Source of the DNA: Stichopus chloronotus
Lineage: Eukaryota > Echinodermata > Holothuroidea > Aspidochirotida > Stichopodidae
NCBI GenBank assembly: GCA_021234535.1
Contig: CM037843.1
Location: forward strand, 22,351,911-22,415,910
Length of the DNA stretch: 64,000 nucleotides
Direction: 5' to 3'
The first letter of the stretch is position 1. Every line of letters starts with the position of its first letter. Position numbers and translations under genes: made by a program. Under the pieces are notes generated by a model. The model was not told where the DNA came from. It did not search any database and worked only from the letters and a program-made list of their open reading frames with translations. Below are positions 23,489 to 37,600 of the stretch, piece by piece.

Positions 23489-23866
23489 CTGAAGGGAAGA
23501 AGAAATAATGTGAAAAATACATGCACAACATTAAGGCATAAAAAATAAACATCTCAGCTACATTTAGAGGACTTTCCTCTTGTGTCCCCATTTAAGTTGT
23601 TGTTTATTTTAGAGCTAGATTAAGTTGCTTTCATTCCATGGGGATGTGGAGATAAATGGTAGAGGGTTGGAGTACTTTGACCATATCTAGCATTTCTAAC
23701 TGAGATGAGAATCTTTAAGTGAATGATGTCGTTAACTGTGTGCAAAATAATGAAAAAATTAAGCCCCTTAATGCAAGCTGTTTTTGAATTTGTAGTGCAT
23801 AGCATTGCAACTATGCAAATGACGTATGACTACACAAAGATCTCTCCTTATGACATACATCCTTAC

Positions 23867-25663
23867 CTTGCTGCTGACTGAGAGAAACTTTTCCTCCTGA
23901 GCAGCTATCAGTTTCTCCATCTCTTCCTGTTTCTTGAGGAGATCTTCAAAATCACAAGACTCATCCTGTCCGAGACATCAAACGCATAACGTGAAGCAAA
24001 TTTTGTGAAATAGTTACCAAAGCAAGGAAAACGAACAGCGGATGATCACTTTTGATTTCAGGGAGGAATGGGAGGATAGGTACTTGTGAAATAAACCTTT
24101 CATAACTTTTTTGGCAGTTTCTGTCTCAAAATGAGGCTTTTGGTTGAAGGCCATCAATGTCTACCCAGGGGCTAGGGGGAGGCATAAAAGACATACCCAT
24201 GAATATTTTCTTGCTGGTGTCAACGAGGGAAAAATTAAAAACTAACGGTTTCTTTCCCTACTGGGCCACCTTTTAACATAATTTGTCATTGGAAGATTGC
24301 TTTCTAACACAAACCTGTTAGAAAGATATGCTTCTACTCTGTTTGGAAAAAGAAAGTGCAAAAGGTATGTAAGATGTACCTATGATCCTTCAAGAGATGT
24401 GACTTGTCAAAAAATCAACTTATAAATAAAAGGGAACTAAATGAAAATATTGGAAGTAACAGTCACTTGCAGACTGCTGAAAATTTACTGGTCATGCCCT
24501 TAAATATGATAAACCCAATGACAAACACTGTCACAAAATCAGAGTGATAGACACTCATGACAATTCCTTGTGTGAATCATTCGACCATCAATACCAATTA
24601 ATACTAGCTCAGCTTTCACGAGATTCTCAAAAGAAATATCATAGCAGCCACTGTGTTACTGAACTAGACAGCTTTAAACAAAATAGATAAGTATGACTGT
24701 CTCTACAAACTACTCCCAAACAGACTAAAATGTGAACTTGCTTTCTAATTTAAATGGTTTCAATTTTGACCTACCATGGGTTCATCGTTCAGCAGTAAGC
24801 CTCCCTTCGTGTGCAACCATTTCTCTGCCTGATCACATTCTCTCATGAGTAACAGCTTATCCAAGATCTCCTGGTGACGGGTCTGTCTCTCTGTCCACGA
24901 CACCAGTAAATTCTCCCACTGTGTGTTCAGCTCCTCCATTTTCTCTGCTATCTGGAATCAGAATTGAATCACTGGCTGGATTGATAATCTACAAGTCAGT
25001 CAGGAAACATCTTGATGACACATCCGCACCTCGGTGTGCTTTCAGTAAACGAGATGGGGTTTGAGAATTGAGGCTATGGTGTATGATTGACGTGGGTTAA
25101 TAAAAGTAGTCAAATGACAACCAATGAAATTCTTAAATCACACTAAGGAAACATTTACAAAAGATTAAAATTATTGTAACATCATTTTCTTTGCTACCAA
25201 TTTTCTTCAAGTCATGGCTGACTATTAACACCTCATGTTTTCTGAAATTTACCAAAAGGCACAAAAGTTGTTAAAACTTTGGGACAATAGAGATGAACAC
25301 ACAAGAGGGCATCTTTCATCTACTGATGTTTCTTCATCCCATTCTGTTTTCCATGCTGGGAACGATAAATGAGTTTATCCACACAGTAATAAAAAAGTGA
25401 GACGATAGGATCAGGAGATGCTTTTATCTCTGATAGATAGGAGGTGATTTAACTCATCAGTCATGAGCATTACCTCTTGAGACATGGAATGTCCTTCTTC
25501 GACAAGTCTCCGACCATCTCGGATGAACTTTGAGATACCTTCACCTCTATTCTCCATTTCATCTCTGTGTTGGTTGTGTCTGCTGATAAGTTCCTCCGCT
25601 TCTGATACAGTGTCGGCCAAGTCCCCTGATTCAAAATGATTTAGCTTTTTTTGCATCCAAGAA
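23867..25663 (-). CDS. Spectrin exons 40-42: last full repeat and C-terminal partial repeat
   Basis: Exons 25474-25663, 24775-24951, 23867-23965. Residues read S-SWMQKKLNHFESGDLADTV, LNTQWENLLVSWTERQTRHQ (helix A), QAEKWLHTKGGLLLNDEPM|, DESCDFEDLLKKQEEMEKLI, and AAQEEKFLSVSSK|gtaagg. In beta-spectrins the last, incomplete repeat has only helices A and B and pairs with the N-terminal helix of alpha-spectrin; the WL...L...FEDLLKKQEEMEK...AAQEEKF pattern fits that repeat (inference from known family order). The donor after SSK is good, so one more exon follows. Confidence 0.82.
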
Positions 25664-28600
25664 CTAAAACAGCGATGAAAGGAGAAACAATGGAAAGTAA
25701 GGATGGAATGAGAGGCAAAGCAAAACAGATCATCTCTAAACCAGTAAGCACATGTTAATTGGGCAAGTTTTCAAACTGTTAGACCTGGCAAAATGTTACA
25801 GGGCAAAGAGTGCCACATCTGTAATAATAGAACAATGATCTCTGCCACGCTTCTTCGCACATGTAAACACAAAGAAGCGACATACAAAAGACATCTATCA
25901 GTTTAGTTTAAGCTGGGAAATTGTTCACATGGTAAACTGGTTTAACCATGATCAGGTATTTTGAACAACCTTAAGTGTCCTTAGTACCAACATACAGTGT
26001 TATATATGGGATGTGACTCCAAAAAAGATAAGGAGGTACAAGAACAGGATGACAAAAGCCGAGAGATTCACTACACTTGTGAATCATGAGATGAGATGCA
26101 TCACATCTTGGGCAAATAAAATCCTGCTACCAAAAATTAGTCAAAGATGTGTCCTGTAAATTCCGACAACATTCTCTGATGCATCACTGGCGTTGCGTGA
26201 GATTTGATGACTGTCTGTGATACACCTGGAGAGAACTGCCCAATCTGTAACATACATACGGTACATACATTCATACATACATGGATTTTTTTTCATACAT
26301 GAGTCCCCAAAAAGCTACCCAAGATGTTTTCAGAAGTCACCATCAAAGTGTGCCGACCTCAACATACATACTAACCTCAGGTCTCGGTAGTTGGTCAGAA
26401 GGAGCTGCATCTTCTCTGCTTCCATAAGCCTCTCTTTCTTTTGGAGCGACTTGTCCAGTAACTGATTCCAGGCCTCGACGATGACGTCGTTGTGGTCACT
26501 GATCAGTTGGAATGCATCGGGAAACCTGTCTGCCAGCTCCCCTGCCTCCGAAGAGATCTTGCTGACCTTCTCTTCCACTGCCATGAGATCCCGCTGATAC
26601 ACCATCGAGAGAAAGAACACGTTTTACAGCAATTTTAAGTTACACATGTACATGTATCTGTACTTCCATGCAAGTGACAGCTTGCTGATGTTTTCAGAAG
26701 AGAGAAGCAGAAGGGGAAGGGGAGAGAGGGAAGGGGTGAAGAGATGGTAAATACACACCTGACTTGATTGGCAATGGGGTGGAGAGTAAAAAGAGGAGAA
26801 GATTTTGAACTCGTACACCTGATGCTTATCACTTTTCTTTATCCTCTTTATTACTGTTTTATGAGGAACATACTCTCTAATGAATTGTCTTGAGGGAAAG
26901 GGACAAGTGAGAGAAGGCTTGTTCCTCAAATCTTCATGGAAGTTCTGAGATAATTATTTGATGACAAAACACTGTGCGATGAAATGTAAAGGGTAATGGG
27001 GGTGAATTCAAATCTCAAGCTTTACAGCATCATGTTTTTTTTCTTTACCATTGTTTAAAGGTAAACCACTCTCTGAAGATATACAGAGAGTGGGGAAGGG
27101 GGTGGATGGGGGGAGGGGTGGGTATGACTGATGACGATAAACTCATACCTCAAATCTGTCGTGCTTTCTCATCATTTTTTGTACTTCCGTCAGGTTCGCA
27201 ATGCCAGACTCCTCCATTGATACAGATAGAGATGAATCCTTCTCATGGATCCAGCTGATGGTTTCTTGAGCATCGCTGCTGAATGCTTGCAACTGCCAGG
27301 CTCTTGCCAAGGTCTGAACGTGAAAGTAATACGATTAAAGCCCCTCCCTGGGTCAACATCAAAACAAATCAGATCACAAGATTGGATACACACTGTCTTC
27401 ACACATCTATTACACCACTTGATAATCTTTGGCAAATAAGGATTTGAGATGCAATTTAGACATTCATTCAACAGAACCTAGGTCCATTCAGGTTTAGCAA
27501 ATCCCTAATGACCCACTTCTTAGGATAGCATATTCTTTCCTCTGCAAAGCTATCAAGGACTGGCACTGCATATTTGACACTCTTCCAACAGAAAGCCTTT
27601 AGAAGCCCATTCTGGCCTAGCAAACCCCCACCTGTCACTTTTCATGATACTGTGTATTCTTTGTCAAGGCATATTTTTGTCACGAGGTCAATTTCAGAAG
27701 AAGAAGGAAGATCTCTAATTCTTCAAGACAACATGTCACTAGCTTAAAACAAAATAACATAATAGGATCAGATACGTGCACAAGCTTATTATAGGTCACC
27801 AAGTCAAGTTGCCAAAATCCATACACACACCTATGGAAAAAGTTAGCAAATATATTAGTCTTACCTCAGTCCTGATATTAGCTGCCTCTTTCAGTTCTCT
27901 CCAGGCTAAGTCAACCTCCTGGCATCGTTCAGATATTTCTTGCTCTGCGCCTACTTTGTTCTTCACCAGCTCTTCACCATCCACTAGTAACTTGTGTATG
28001 TTCTTCTTGTGTGCTTTCAGCTCCTCCACGACACCAGAGAACCTTCCTCTCAGAATCTGTTGAGAAATACATCAAACAGTCTCCAGACAGTGGTTTCTCT
28101 TTTTTTTTTTGCAAGTAACCATTGTCATGGTGTACACACAGGAATACATGAGGAATGATCCAAAGCACAAAATCTTCCCTGATATAAATCTAACAAAGTC
28201 AACGTCAGGTTTGTAGACAAACCAGAAATTCCTACTTCTTGTCTCAGACGTGTTTGTTTCATGATACACAAAAGTACCAACCCTCTTTGATAAGTCTTTC
28301 AAGCCTCACAGACAGCAGTCCCCAGTGGCAATGCACAGTGCATATTGAGATTACATTTTCTGCTGAACTTGACAGAAAGGGACCTAAGTGTCAGGATTTG
28401 TAAAGCGTGAAATTCTGTTCTCGGCCATTGCATGTCATGCCTCAGAGATCTTTCACAAGTCAAAATTCTTTCATTTTAAACATTTGTGTCATGACCAAGT
28501 GGCCCATGAATTTGCGCTGCATTTGCTGGGCAGTGTTGCGTAATGTATCTCATGCACGTGTCCGCCAACGATGTATCATGCATCTTTCATGTAATTGGTG

Positions 28601-31600
28601 TATGTGTTGGTAAATGTTCATCTTTCATCATTAATTCACTGATCATGCAATGATCATGTAATGATGGCGGTGAGTATCTCATCATTTATCATGTGTTTTT
28701 CCATGTGTAACGTCACGCCCTTGATGGTCACGTCCACCTCGTCTCAACTATTTGTGAACACTCACATTTTAAACGTTCCAATTTGTTTCCACTTAAAACA
28801 GATACCGCGATATAAAATATCAAAAGATATGAACACAACACAAACAAAACCACATGAAGATTTGAAGAAAACAAAGATCTGTGAAGTATGGTACAGTAAT
28901 ATGGTTACAATAATGACACATAGTCAGTATGCTTCTTGGACATCTCCACTGTCACAACACTTTGAAACTCTTTCTAGACATATACCTCTACATGTTCCAG
29001 ATCCTTGCCAACATCTTTTGATGTAGCTGTAACCATCTTCTCCTGGATCCAGTCTAGGATACTCAAGGCTTCATGGTGAAAATTGAAAAGTGACTTCTTT
29101 CCAAGTAATGCTGACTCCTTCTCCTTGCAAGTATTTTTGACTTTGGTAAACCTTTCTTCGACCCTCTCCTTGGGGGAAAAAACACAACCAAAATGAAATA
29201 TCTTTGCTATTTAGGCAAATCAAGGAGGTAATATAGCAAACTTATGAAAGGGAAGGGATGGTAGGAAGAGTTGTAGGGAGCACTCTGTATTCAATTTTTC
29301 AAAGTTAGAAAAATTCCTTCAAAATATGGTAACTACAGTTGTTCCCTCCTTTCCAAAAGAAAAGGGCACTTTGAAGTGATTCTGTACCTGCATGGTTGTT
29401 ATGGTAACCACCTCCTTTGGTTGACTGGAACAGAGATTGGCACTGTCTCTCCTCAGTTTAGCTATAGAATTGACACTAAAGGCATCCAGGTCCAACTGGA
29501 GGGATTCCAGTCTCTTCAAAAGAGAGAGAAGGGACTCCTCATCTGACAAAGAGCCAAAAGCTTTCCAAGATGGTTGCTTCTGTTCCAACCATGTAAGGGC
29601 TTCTGTGGCTTCAGAGAAATACTGCAATGGCACCAAAAAACAATACATCAGATTTTTCCAATGTAATCAATTTCTTCGTCTTTCATTATTACCAAGGCAT
29701 GTAATGAGAGAAAGTTTATGAAGGGTAGAAGGGGAATGAGAAGGGGTTAAGAATGTGGCAAGGACATCACTGAATTTTGCTGAGAAGGAACGGATGAGAT
29801 CATTACTGTTACCAAGGGCAGGCACTTGACCAAATGAAAGATGTACGTACAGTCATTACCCTGACTGAACTGACAAATTCTGCGTGGTTACAAAAGGAGC
29901 ACAATGAAGGGGAAAAAAAAACAAAGCAGAAAATTAAGATTAAAGAAGAGCAAGAATGAATGAAAGGTACAACTCAAAGGAAAACTGTTGTACAGCCTTC
30001 CAAATAGTTTTGATTATTCGAGTATAGTTTTTCAAATAAGAAGACACCATTGGGTAGTACAATAAATTAACATCCAAGAAATATGAAGTTTTTAAGAGTA
30101 TACTTTTCATTCACCTGCAAGTGGCCATGTTGTTGCAAAATTACGTGATCGTGACGTCACACATGCACCTGTCCATATCACTTAGTATTGCTGGTGCATG
30201 TGATCCGTCGTACATTTCCAAAATGGCGATACTCTGTACAACAACGATGCAAAGTTTGACGTTTTATTTAGAGAAGAAGTAATTACGAAAATAAGCCATT
30301 ACTGTCATTATTGCTTGCAAATATATGTACTTTAAATGTAGGCTGAGATTGCAACACCCATTACGGTTCCTTTTGAACAGCCAACTTTGTCTCGAGAAGT
30401 CACCAGGGCTTGAGATGAGGCAATGCTTCTATGAATTTTGAAAAATGATGTGGAGCACTGCAGCCAATTTTTGTTATTCAGGCAACTCATCAACACAACT
30501 CGTCCCATTCCCAGCATCCCATCAGTGAATACTCATCTCAGACACCACCCATGAAGGAGTGTTGTCCTTGATTGAAAACATCAGATAAACAAAAAGATAT
30601 TGATAGAGAAATTAGTAAAAACATGAGGGATTCCTTCATATAGCTCCTATTCATGGTGTGTCACTTCAATAACTTATAGAAAAACAGGGCACTTATGTTG
30701 AATTCTCTCATAATTTCCATACGATCTGAAGTTTATCAAAGTTTATCTTTCAAGTTGACTAACCAGTTTTAACTGGTAAGTACTATCCAGTGATGTCTGC
30801 CTCCTCTTGGCTGCCAAATCGAGGGTTTTCCACCCTTCCTCCAGTTTATCTCTTTGGGTGGCAATGTCAGAGGCTGCGTAATGACCCTGTTCTATCATCT
30901 TGGAGGCCTTGTTGATGACATCCTCGACCAACTTTGTATGGGTCGAAATATCTTGAAGAAGCTCCTTTGGGTAAGAGAAGAAATGTCACCATGACAAATC
31001 ACATCGTCAGAAGGAGATGACAATCTGTATCTGTCTGTATATGACTTTATAGAATGTTTGTTGGTGGTGTCTTGCAAAGGCTTACACATATGTATCAAAA
31101 CCTTACCTTGCGTAATGAAATGTTTCATAAAACATGGGTTGAATCTTCTGGAAACATTATGACACTTTACATGAAAGTTTAAATTAAATAGAGCTTGTGA
31201 AGTCTGTTGCTTCATGTTGCATAATAAGGACATCAAAAACAACACACACACTTCACCTTGAGATATGTGGAGTATTGAAAGTGACAGCATTTTGGGTAAT
31301 TTTTATGGCACCTTTACCTTGTGCCTTTTCAACAACTGACTGACAGAATTGACGTCCTCTCCGTATTCCGAGGATCGAGCCTGCGGGAGCCTCTCTTCGA
31401 TCCAAACCAATTCTTCCTTCATGTCTCGAAAAAGTTGGAAGAAAGAAATAGACTCCTCCAGGGTGACACGTCGAACTCCTGACAGATCCACTAATTCCTG
31501 ATATCTGATGGTGGATGAACGTAGGATGATAGCAATTACCAAGATGATGAGAATATATGCCCCTAATGGGGGTGATTCTCTGATTCACAAAGATGAAGAG

Positions 31601-34600
31601 TGTATGTACGCCCTTAACAAGTTTCTCAAATTAAAAAAAATCAGCATATAGCAACATCACATTACCATAAAGGAAGGAGAGAAGCATGGACGTTTCGAGT
31701 AAAATCATGCAGTAACAGCCGATGTTTCAGCTTGCTGTTTATTGGACAAGTGACATACAAAATGAAGAATGATCTGCCAAAATGTCCACAGTCATGAATC
31801 TGTCAATTTCCAAGGTTTTCGTACTATCCATCTATAGATGTTCTCTAGCACTGGCAATGCACATAGCAAAGTCACAATCAGTGTTCAGTATTAATTTCCA
31901 ATACCTGGCATTGAAATCTGAAATAATAACAAAATGTAGTTGCAACTCATATGGTCGTCGGCAGAACAATGACCTTATCACAGAACCTGATTGCCAAACT
32001 CTATGTGTCTCTGACATCTGGGTTGCCAAAATTTTTCCCCATCCCAGATTCATTTCAGTCATGGCCATTGAAATCTATGACATATTTTCTATTACATGAC
32101 AATAAGAAGGTTTAAGCCATTCATCAACAGCATATGTTCAGTGATCATCTCATGTGAAAGATAGTAGCCTATTTTTGTCACATGTTAGCATGGTGTTGCT
32201 ACTTTTCTCCAATAGAGGCAACTCTTTTGAATATTTGTTGCCAATACCATACATGAGGTTACACTTACAATTCTTTGCATTTCAGGATTCTGCTGTCTCT
32301 CTTTTCAATGGATGGAGAGTGGTCAGACTCCAGGTTGGCATGAAGCTCTAAACTGTTTTGGAGTTTCTCTGAGTAAAGGTTCATCTGGCTCTCAAGAAGC
32401 TGGAAACATAGATAAAATAATTAGTTTGCACTCCTCTGGTCTTGCTTCAATTCTGACAAACTATGAAAGAGGAATCAAACAGCCACTGGATCTGCTGTAA
32501 ATACTAAAGAATGCAATTTATTCTGGGTAAGGCAAAGATGATGGCAAAAAACATGATTGACAACAACATCACTGCTGAATTGAATTCGCTAAAAATCCTG
32601 CTTTTTATACCACATTAATGCATTAAGGCAAAGTGTGGTATATCTTCTTATAAATCTCATCGCCTTAGATCATTTCTATGACCTCACGTTGGTTCTACCC
32701 CACTAAGGTAGCAAACAAAAATGTAGTACAAAGGACATCAAATGCCTGGATTGTCTTGAATTGTGTTTCATATCATTGCAGGGGAGGATCCTAGTCGGCA
32801 TTCCCATAGGCAACAATGTGTTATTGAGAACAGAAAGTTTTCTATTTTAACAAGAGCAATTCATCACGCACTCATCATACTAACAGTTAAAGTTTTTAAC
32901 CATTTGCCACCAATTACATGCACTTGTTAGTCTTACATTTCTTTGACAACTTTATTATCTCTTATTTTATTTCTTCTAATCAAAATGTACTAGAGTTGTA
33001 CCAGAGTCATGGCTAGAGTCACAGCTTGCAAACTTGCCTGACTTGAAAAATTCTGGGCGATTTTCCTCCCCATTGAAATAACACAGTGACTCAAGTTGTG
33101 ACTTGCCACTCGAGTCGCTAAAATGAATGTAGTTGACATGACTTTCCAGAAAAAGAGTGACTTGGTTACAACTCTGAATGTACACTTCATGAAAAGGTGA
33201 GATCAAAACTGGTATCAACCTGCTGATCCACAAACATAAAAATCCCTCTCCAAAAAAGGATGTAAAAATATCTTGGCCTGATGCTCCCATCTTGACAAGA
33301 TCTCCTTTCGAGTGGAAAGAGTTCCTTTCAACTCTGAGGAAGTTTCTGTTAGAGAGAACTTTACCACATCTAGCAATTTTCAAGTTCTCATTAAGTAATT
33401 TTCGAGTGCAAAAGTGATTAAATATACCTGATGCTTTTTCATGAGATTTGATGCACTCTTTAAGTCTTTCCCAAAGTCTGTCGACTGCAACTGCTGTTTG
33501 GTCTGTTGTAACCACAACTCCAGATCCTGAACATTCCTCTCAAAGGTCATCAGCTGAATAGAGAGTATAATGTTAAGTTATCAAGAAAATGATTGACTAA
33601 CAAAAATGATCCAATAATCCTGTAAAGTGTAGACCTTTGAATGTTTAATGACAATAGTTAGTAACAGTATCTTGTACGACATGATAGCTTTAATTCTTGG
33701 AAGAGGGTTTTACAAAGCTAACTTTATGAAATATGCAATAATAATCTATCACATACTATGATACCATCACTTGTATTAAAAACTTTCCTAAATGAGAGTA
33801 ATTTTAGATGTGTGAGCACCTTCCTGGGGTGGGGATGACCCCTCCCCTTCAAAAAATGGTTAATTAGTGTATGTGTCTGTATTCTGTGACGGCACATATT
33901 GCAACGTCATATTACCGCCAGATAGGATGATAAGGCAGCTAGTTCATGCTTTATTAAAACCAAATGGTTAAATAGAGGTGTAAAAGCAAGAAGCAGTTGC
34001 AACCAGAGTCCCTATAAACAGGAAGAGCACCTTATGACAACTTTGAGTATCATTCACAAGTTTCTCACCTTCTGTGAATGTTGCAATCTCTCCCCTTTCA
34101 ACTTCAAAGCAGAGCAAAGTTGATCACACGAATCCTTCAGCCAATCAAGTTCCTTCTTAATATCATCTGCTCCAAAGTGGCCTTCTTTTATCATCTGTAT
34201 TCCTTCCTACATTAGTATAGTAAAATCCAAACAAACCACCATGTTTATTTTAAAACACTTTCAACTGTTCATCAACATTTAACTAAACTTTATGTCTTAC
34301 TTGACAATAAAATCAATGCAAGCCAGCAGTAATTAAGGAAAAATGAAACAACTTCAGTTTGTCAGAAATTAAAGCTTTTATTCTTCATGACAAACTGATC
34401 TTGTTAAAATAGCCAACAAACCTCTTCCCTTCTCTACTTAAACATTTATCCTGAAGGCAAATACAGCTCAACATCAACCATGCTACTGTTTCCAAACTGA
34501 GTGGTATATAATCACGGTGAAACGACTTAAGGCAAATGAGGTTTGCAACACTAGATGCTACACTTTCTTTAGTCTAAGTGTGGTATGTAAAACAGGATTT

Positions 34601-37600
34601 TTAGTGGCTTTGATTTACCATGTTCAGTAAAGAAAGGACTGGCGGTGGACAGAAATATAGACATAGATTGGCCCGATCATGCAAACATCTTCAAAATACT
34701 TTTTCTTTGAGTCAAGTATGAAATATATCTTCATCTTCCTCATCACATGAGTGTACTGTGATATCACCTGTTCACAACATTTCCTCTCTCTTTAATAACA
34801 CCATCAACACTATGTACAGCAGCAGCTTAGAACAACACACAGCACTGATGTGTCTCTTCAACAAAGTACTGTATGATGTATTGATGAATGTTTAAACTAA
34901 ACTGAAGGCTGAATGGACCTGATAGATGTTGTTTAAGTGTTCTGGTTTCATTCTATGGAAGAGCTGATATAAGAGTAACACAATAGAGGAAAATTCATAA
35001 AAAAACTCACAAGAAAATGGCTATGACTACACAACATCACCTTGAACTTAATTTTATTTATCAAATTGTTTCTGTGAAAGATTCTGATGGGAAAAAACTA
35101 ACTACTGAATTCACCCGAAGATTCCTCAGAAGGACCTTTTTGAAGATGACAGTTTTCAACTAAATTTTTGTTTCCATTTTGTGTCTCAATAATTTTCAAG
35201 TTTTTCACAACGTAAAGGTAATATGCACAACCAAATATACTACAGAACTTCAGAATACTCGCTATACAGAGTATCAGATACAATTTCTTCTCACTGGATT
35301 GGATCTAAATCCATTAAATTGTGTTTCTGCAACTTAATACCTTTCCAATACTATACTGCACTATCATGCCGGATGGCTTTGTCACAGAAAATGACAGCTT
35401 CTGAGGCATTCTTTTCCTTTTGTATGTGACCCTAAGTTAGATGTAACACAGCATGGATGCTCTCCAGAGGAAAAGATTCACCAACCTCCTGCAACTCGAC
35501 CAGTCTAGACTGGTTGGCAAAAATCTCTGCTTCTTGGCTCTGATGCTTCTTGACTTTTCTCTGGATATTGATGAGTTCTTCGTGGGAATTATCTGCTGTC
35601 ACCTGCGACATTTCTGCTATCCACGAGCTGAACTCGTGAACATTTTGTAAATATCGATGAAGGCGGACGGATTCCATCAGCATGATCCTCTGCTGGTCTG
35701 TTTCGGTGATCAACCTGTTTTGCCTAACAACAAAATTAAGAAGCAAAGGAATATGTCGGCTTGCTCCCACAGGTCATATTAAAATGAAAGGTATATCACT
35801 GGATGGTTGTAATAACTGGTCTTAATGGAGAGATGTGGTAAAGAGTAGGGATGCAGAGTGGGGGGGGGGGGGAGACCACAAAGGGAGATTGGGAAAAAGA
35901 GGATGTCAAGTCAGCATTCCAGTGATGGACAGTGATCAATCAGAAGAAACATGCTTCTTACAAACGATAATATGAATTTCCCCCCCCCAAAAAAAACACA
36001 CAGACAGACAGGCAGACCTACATCTGCATATGAACATCTGTGAGACGTGACATATAAAAGTAAAAGCAAACTCTCTGGGATTCTAAGAACTAAAGATTAG
36101 AAAAAGGAAGAAGCTATCCTTTGATCAAAGACATAGTGCCATGGTTTTTGCAATAGACCATTTGCTAAGTGACAAGTTAAAAGTAGGATATCTATTTGAA
36201 AGGGCCAAAGAGTAATGGAAGCAAAGGAATTGGCACATAAACTGAAATAAAACAATACTTTGGAACTCACTGAGCAAAATTTCATCTACAAATTTCACAG
36301 CCTTAGAGAGGATTTTCAGAGCATCAAACAGAACGCATATCAGTGGGTGCTTTGTAATGGGGTCAAAACAAATTATTCACTTTGAAAGCAGAAAATAACC
36401 ATAGAAAGTTTTTCATCTTTTTCTTGCCACTTGTAAATATACTTGTCACGTAAATACACTCCAAAAACAACAAATGTTTCCATCACATTCCTAAAGTTTG
36501 TGTGCCTTTTGACAAAATTCAAATTACCAGACAATTTTCTTTTTTTACCTTTCTTCCACTTGGGCACAGGTCACTAATATTGCATCTTTCTCATAGTGAT
36601 CCTGCTTCACGAGTTCGCTGCCAAGCGCCTTCAGCTCTTCCACTTTTTCCAGCGGGGAGATCAGTCCCTTCTCAAAATCCAGGTGTTTCTTCAACAGGTG
36701 TTCACTCATTGTTAGGCTGTCCTGTGAAGTACAATGTTACAATTCACATTCTGCTTTGAGAGTAACAATATTAACCAGAAACTTTGCATGTGACTCAAAA
36801 CAGTTTGTACCCTTTAAGATAAGACAATGACGACTTGTCCGAGTGTCATCAACATCGATCCTGTTGAGTATTTTCATTCTCATTTCAAAGTTCACTTGCT
36901 GATTTCTCCAAAACAAATATTTGGCTGAAATTATGAGCTGGAGAAAATGAAATCAAAGCATGTTGACTTCAATTCAGCAAGATGCCAAGGTTGGTTTCAA
37001 ATGGTATTTAAAGAGTGGCGAGTTGTTTCCCATAAATTTCTGAAATTTTGCTGGTTGCTACAATAAACAGGACACTTGCGAAAGAAATCATGAAAGAGAA
37101 GTGACATTTTCTGTCTCAGAGAAGGATGTATCACATTTCTCCTTTGTTTTGAAATTTCATGAGAGTGAAAGACATTACAAGAACATTGCACAAATGAAAA
37201 TATTCACATACCCCAAGGTCTTTCACTGCAAGAAATGACTCCTTGCTCGATAAAACCGAATCTGCATTCTTTGCATAATCTTGAAAGACCTGCCAGAAAA
37301 AATGAAGATGAAAACATATAAACACAGATTAAAAGCTTTTCTTCATGGATATGGAAAAGACATCTTGAAAAGGCCCTAAAAAACTTTACATCACTATATA
37401 TCACCTTCTCTGTGAAATAAGTTGTAGTCAACTAAGAGAAACTGTTTTTCAGAATTCCTTTACAGTTTACAATTTTAAGGTTGTAAAACTTGCAGGCAGA
37501 CATTTGGAATATTAGTAAGTAGGAAATGAATATCAAACTTAGCAAAGAAATGCAATGAATTAAACTCTGTAAGTAAGTCCAAATATTGATATGGTAAATC

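Noticed and set aside
28661..29026. 121-residue plus-strand open frame
   Set aside because: Overlaps spectrin exon 28986-29168 on the other strand and otherwise intron; no family resemblance.
32976..33515. 179-residue minus-strand open frame
   Set aside because: It starts in a different frame from spectrin exon 33428-33553 and runs into the intron; only the spectrin frame joins its neighbours.
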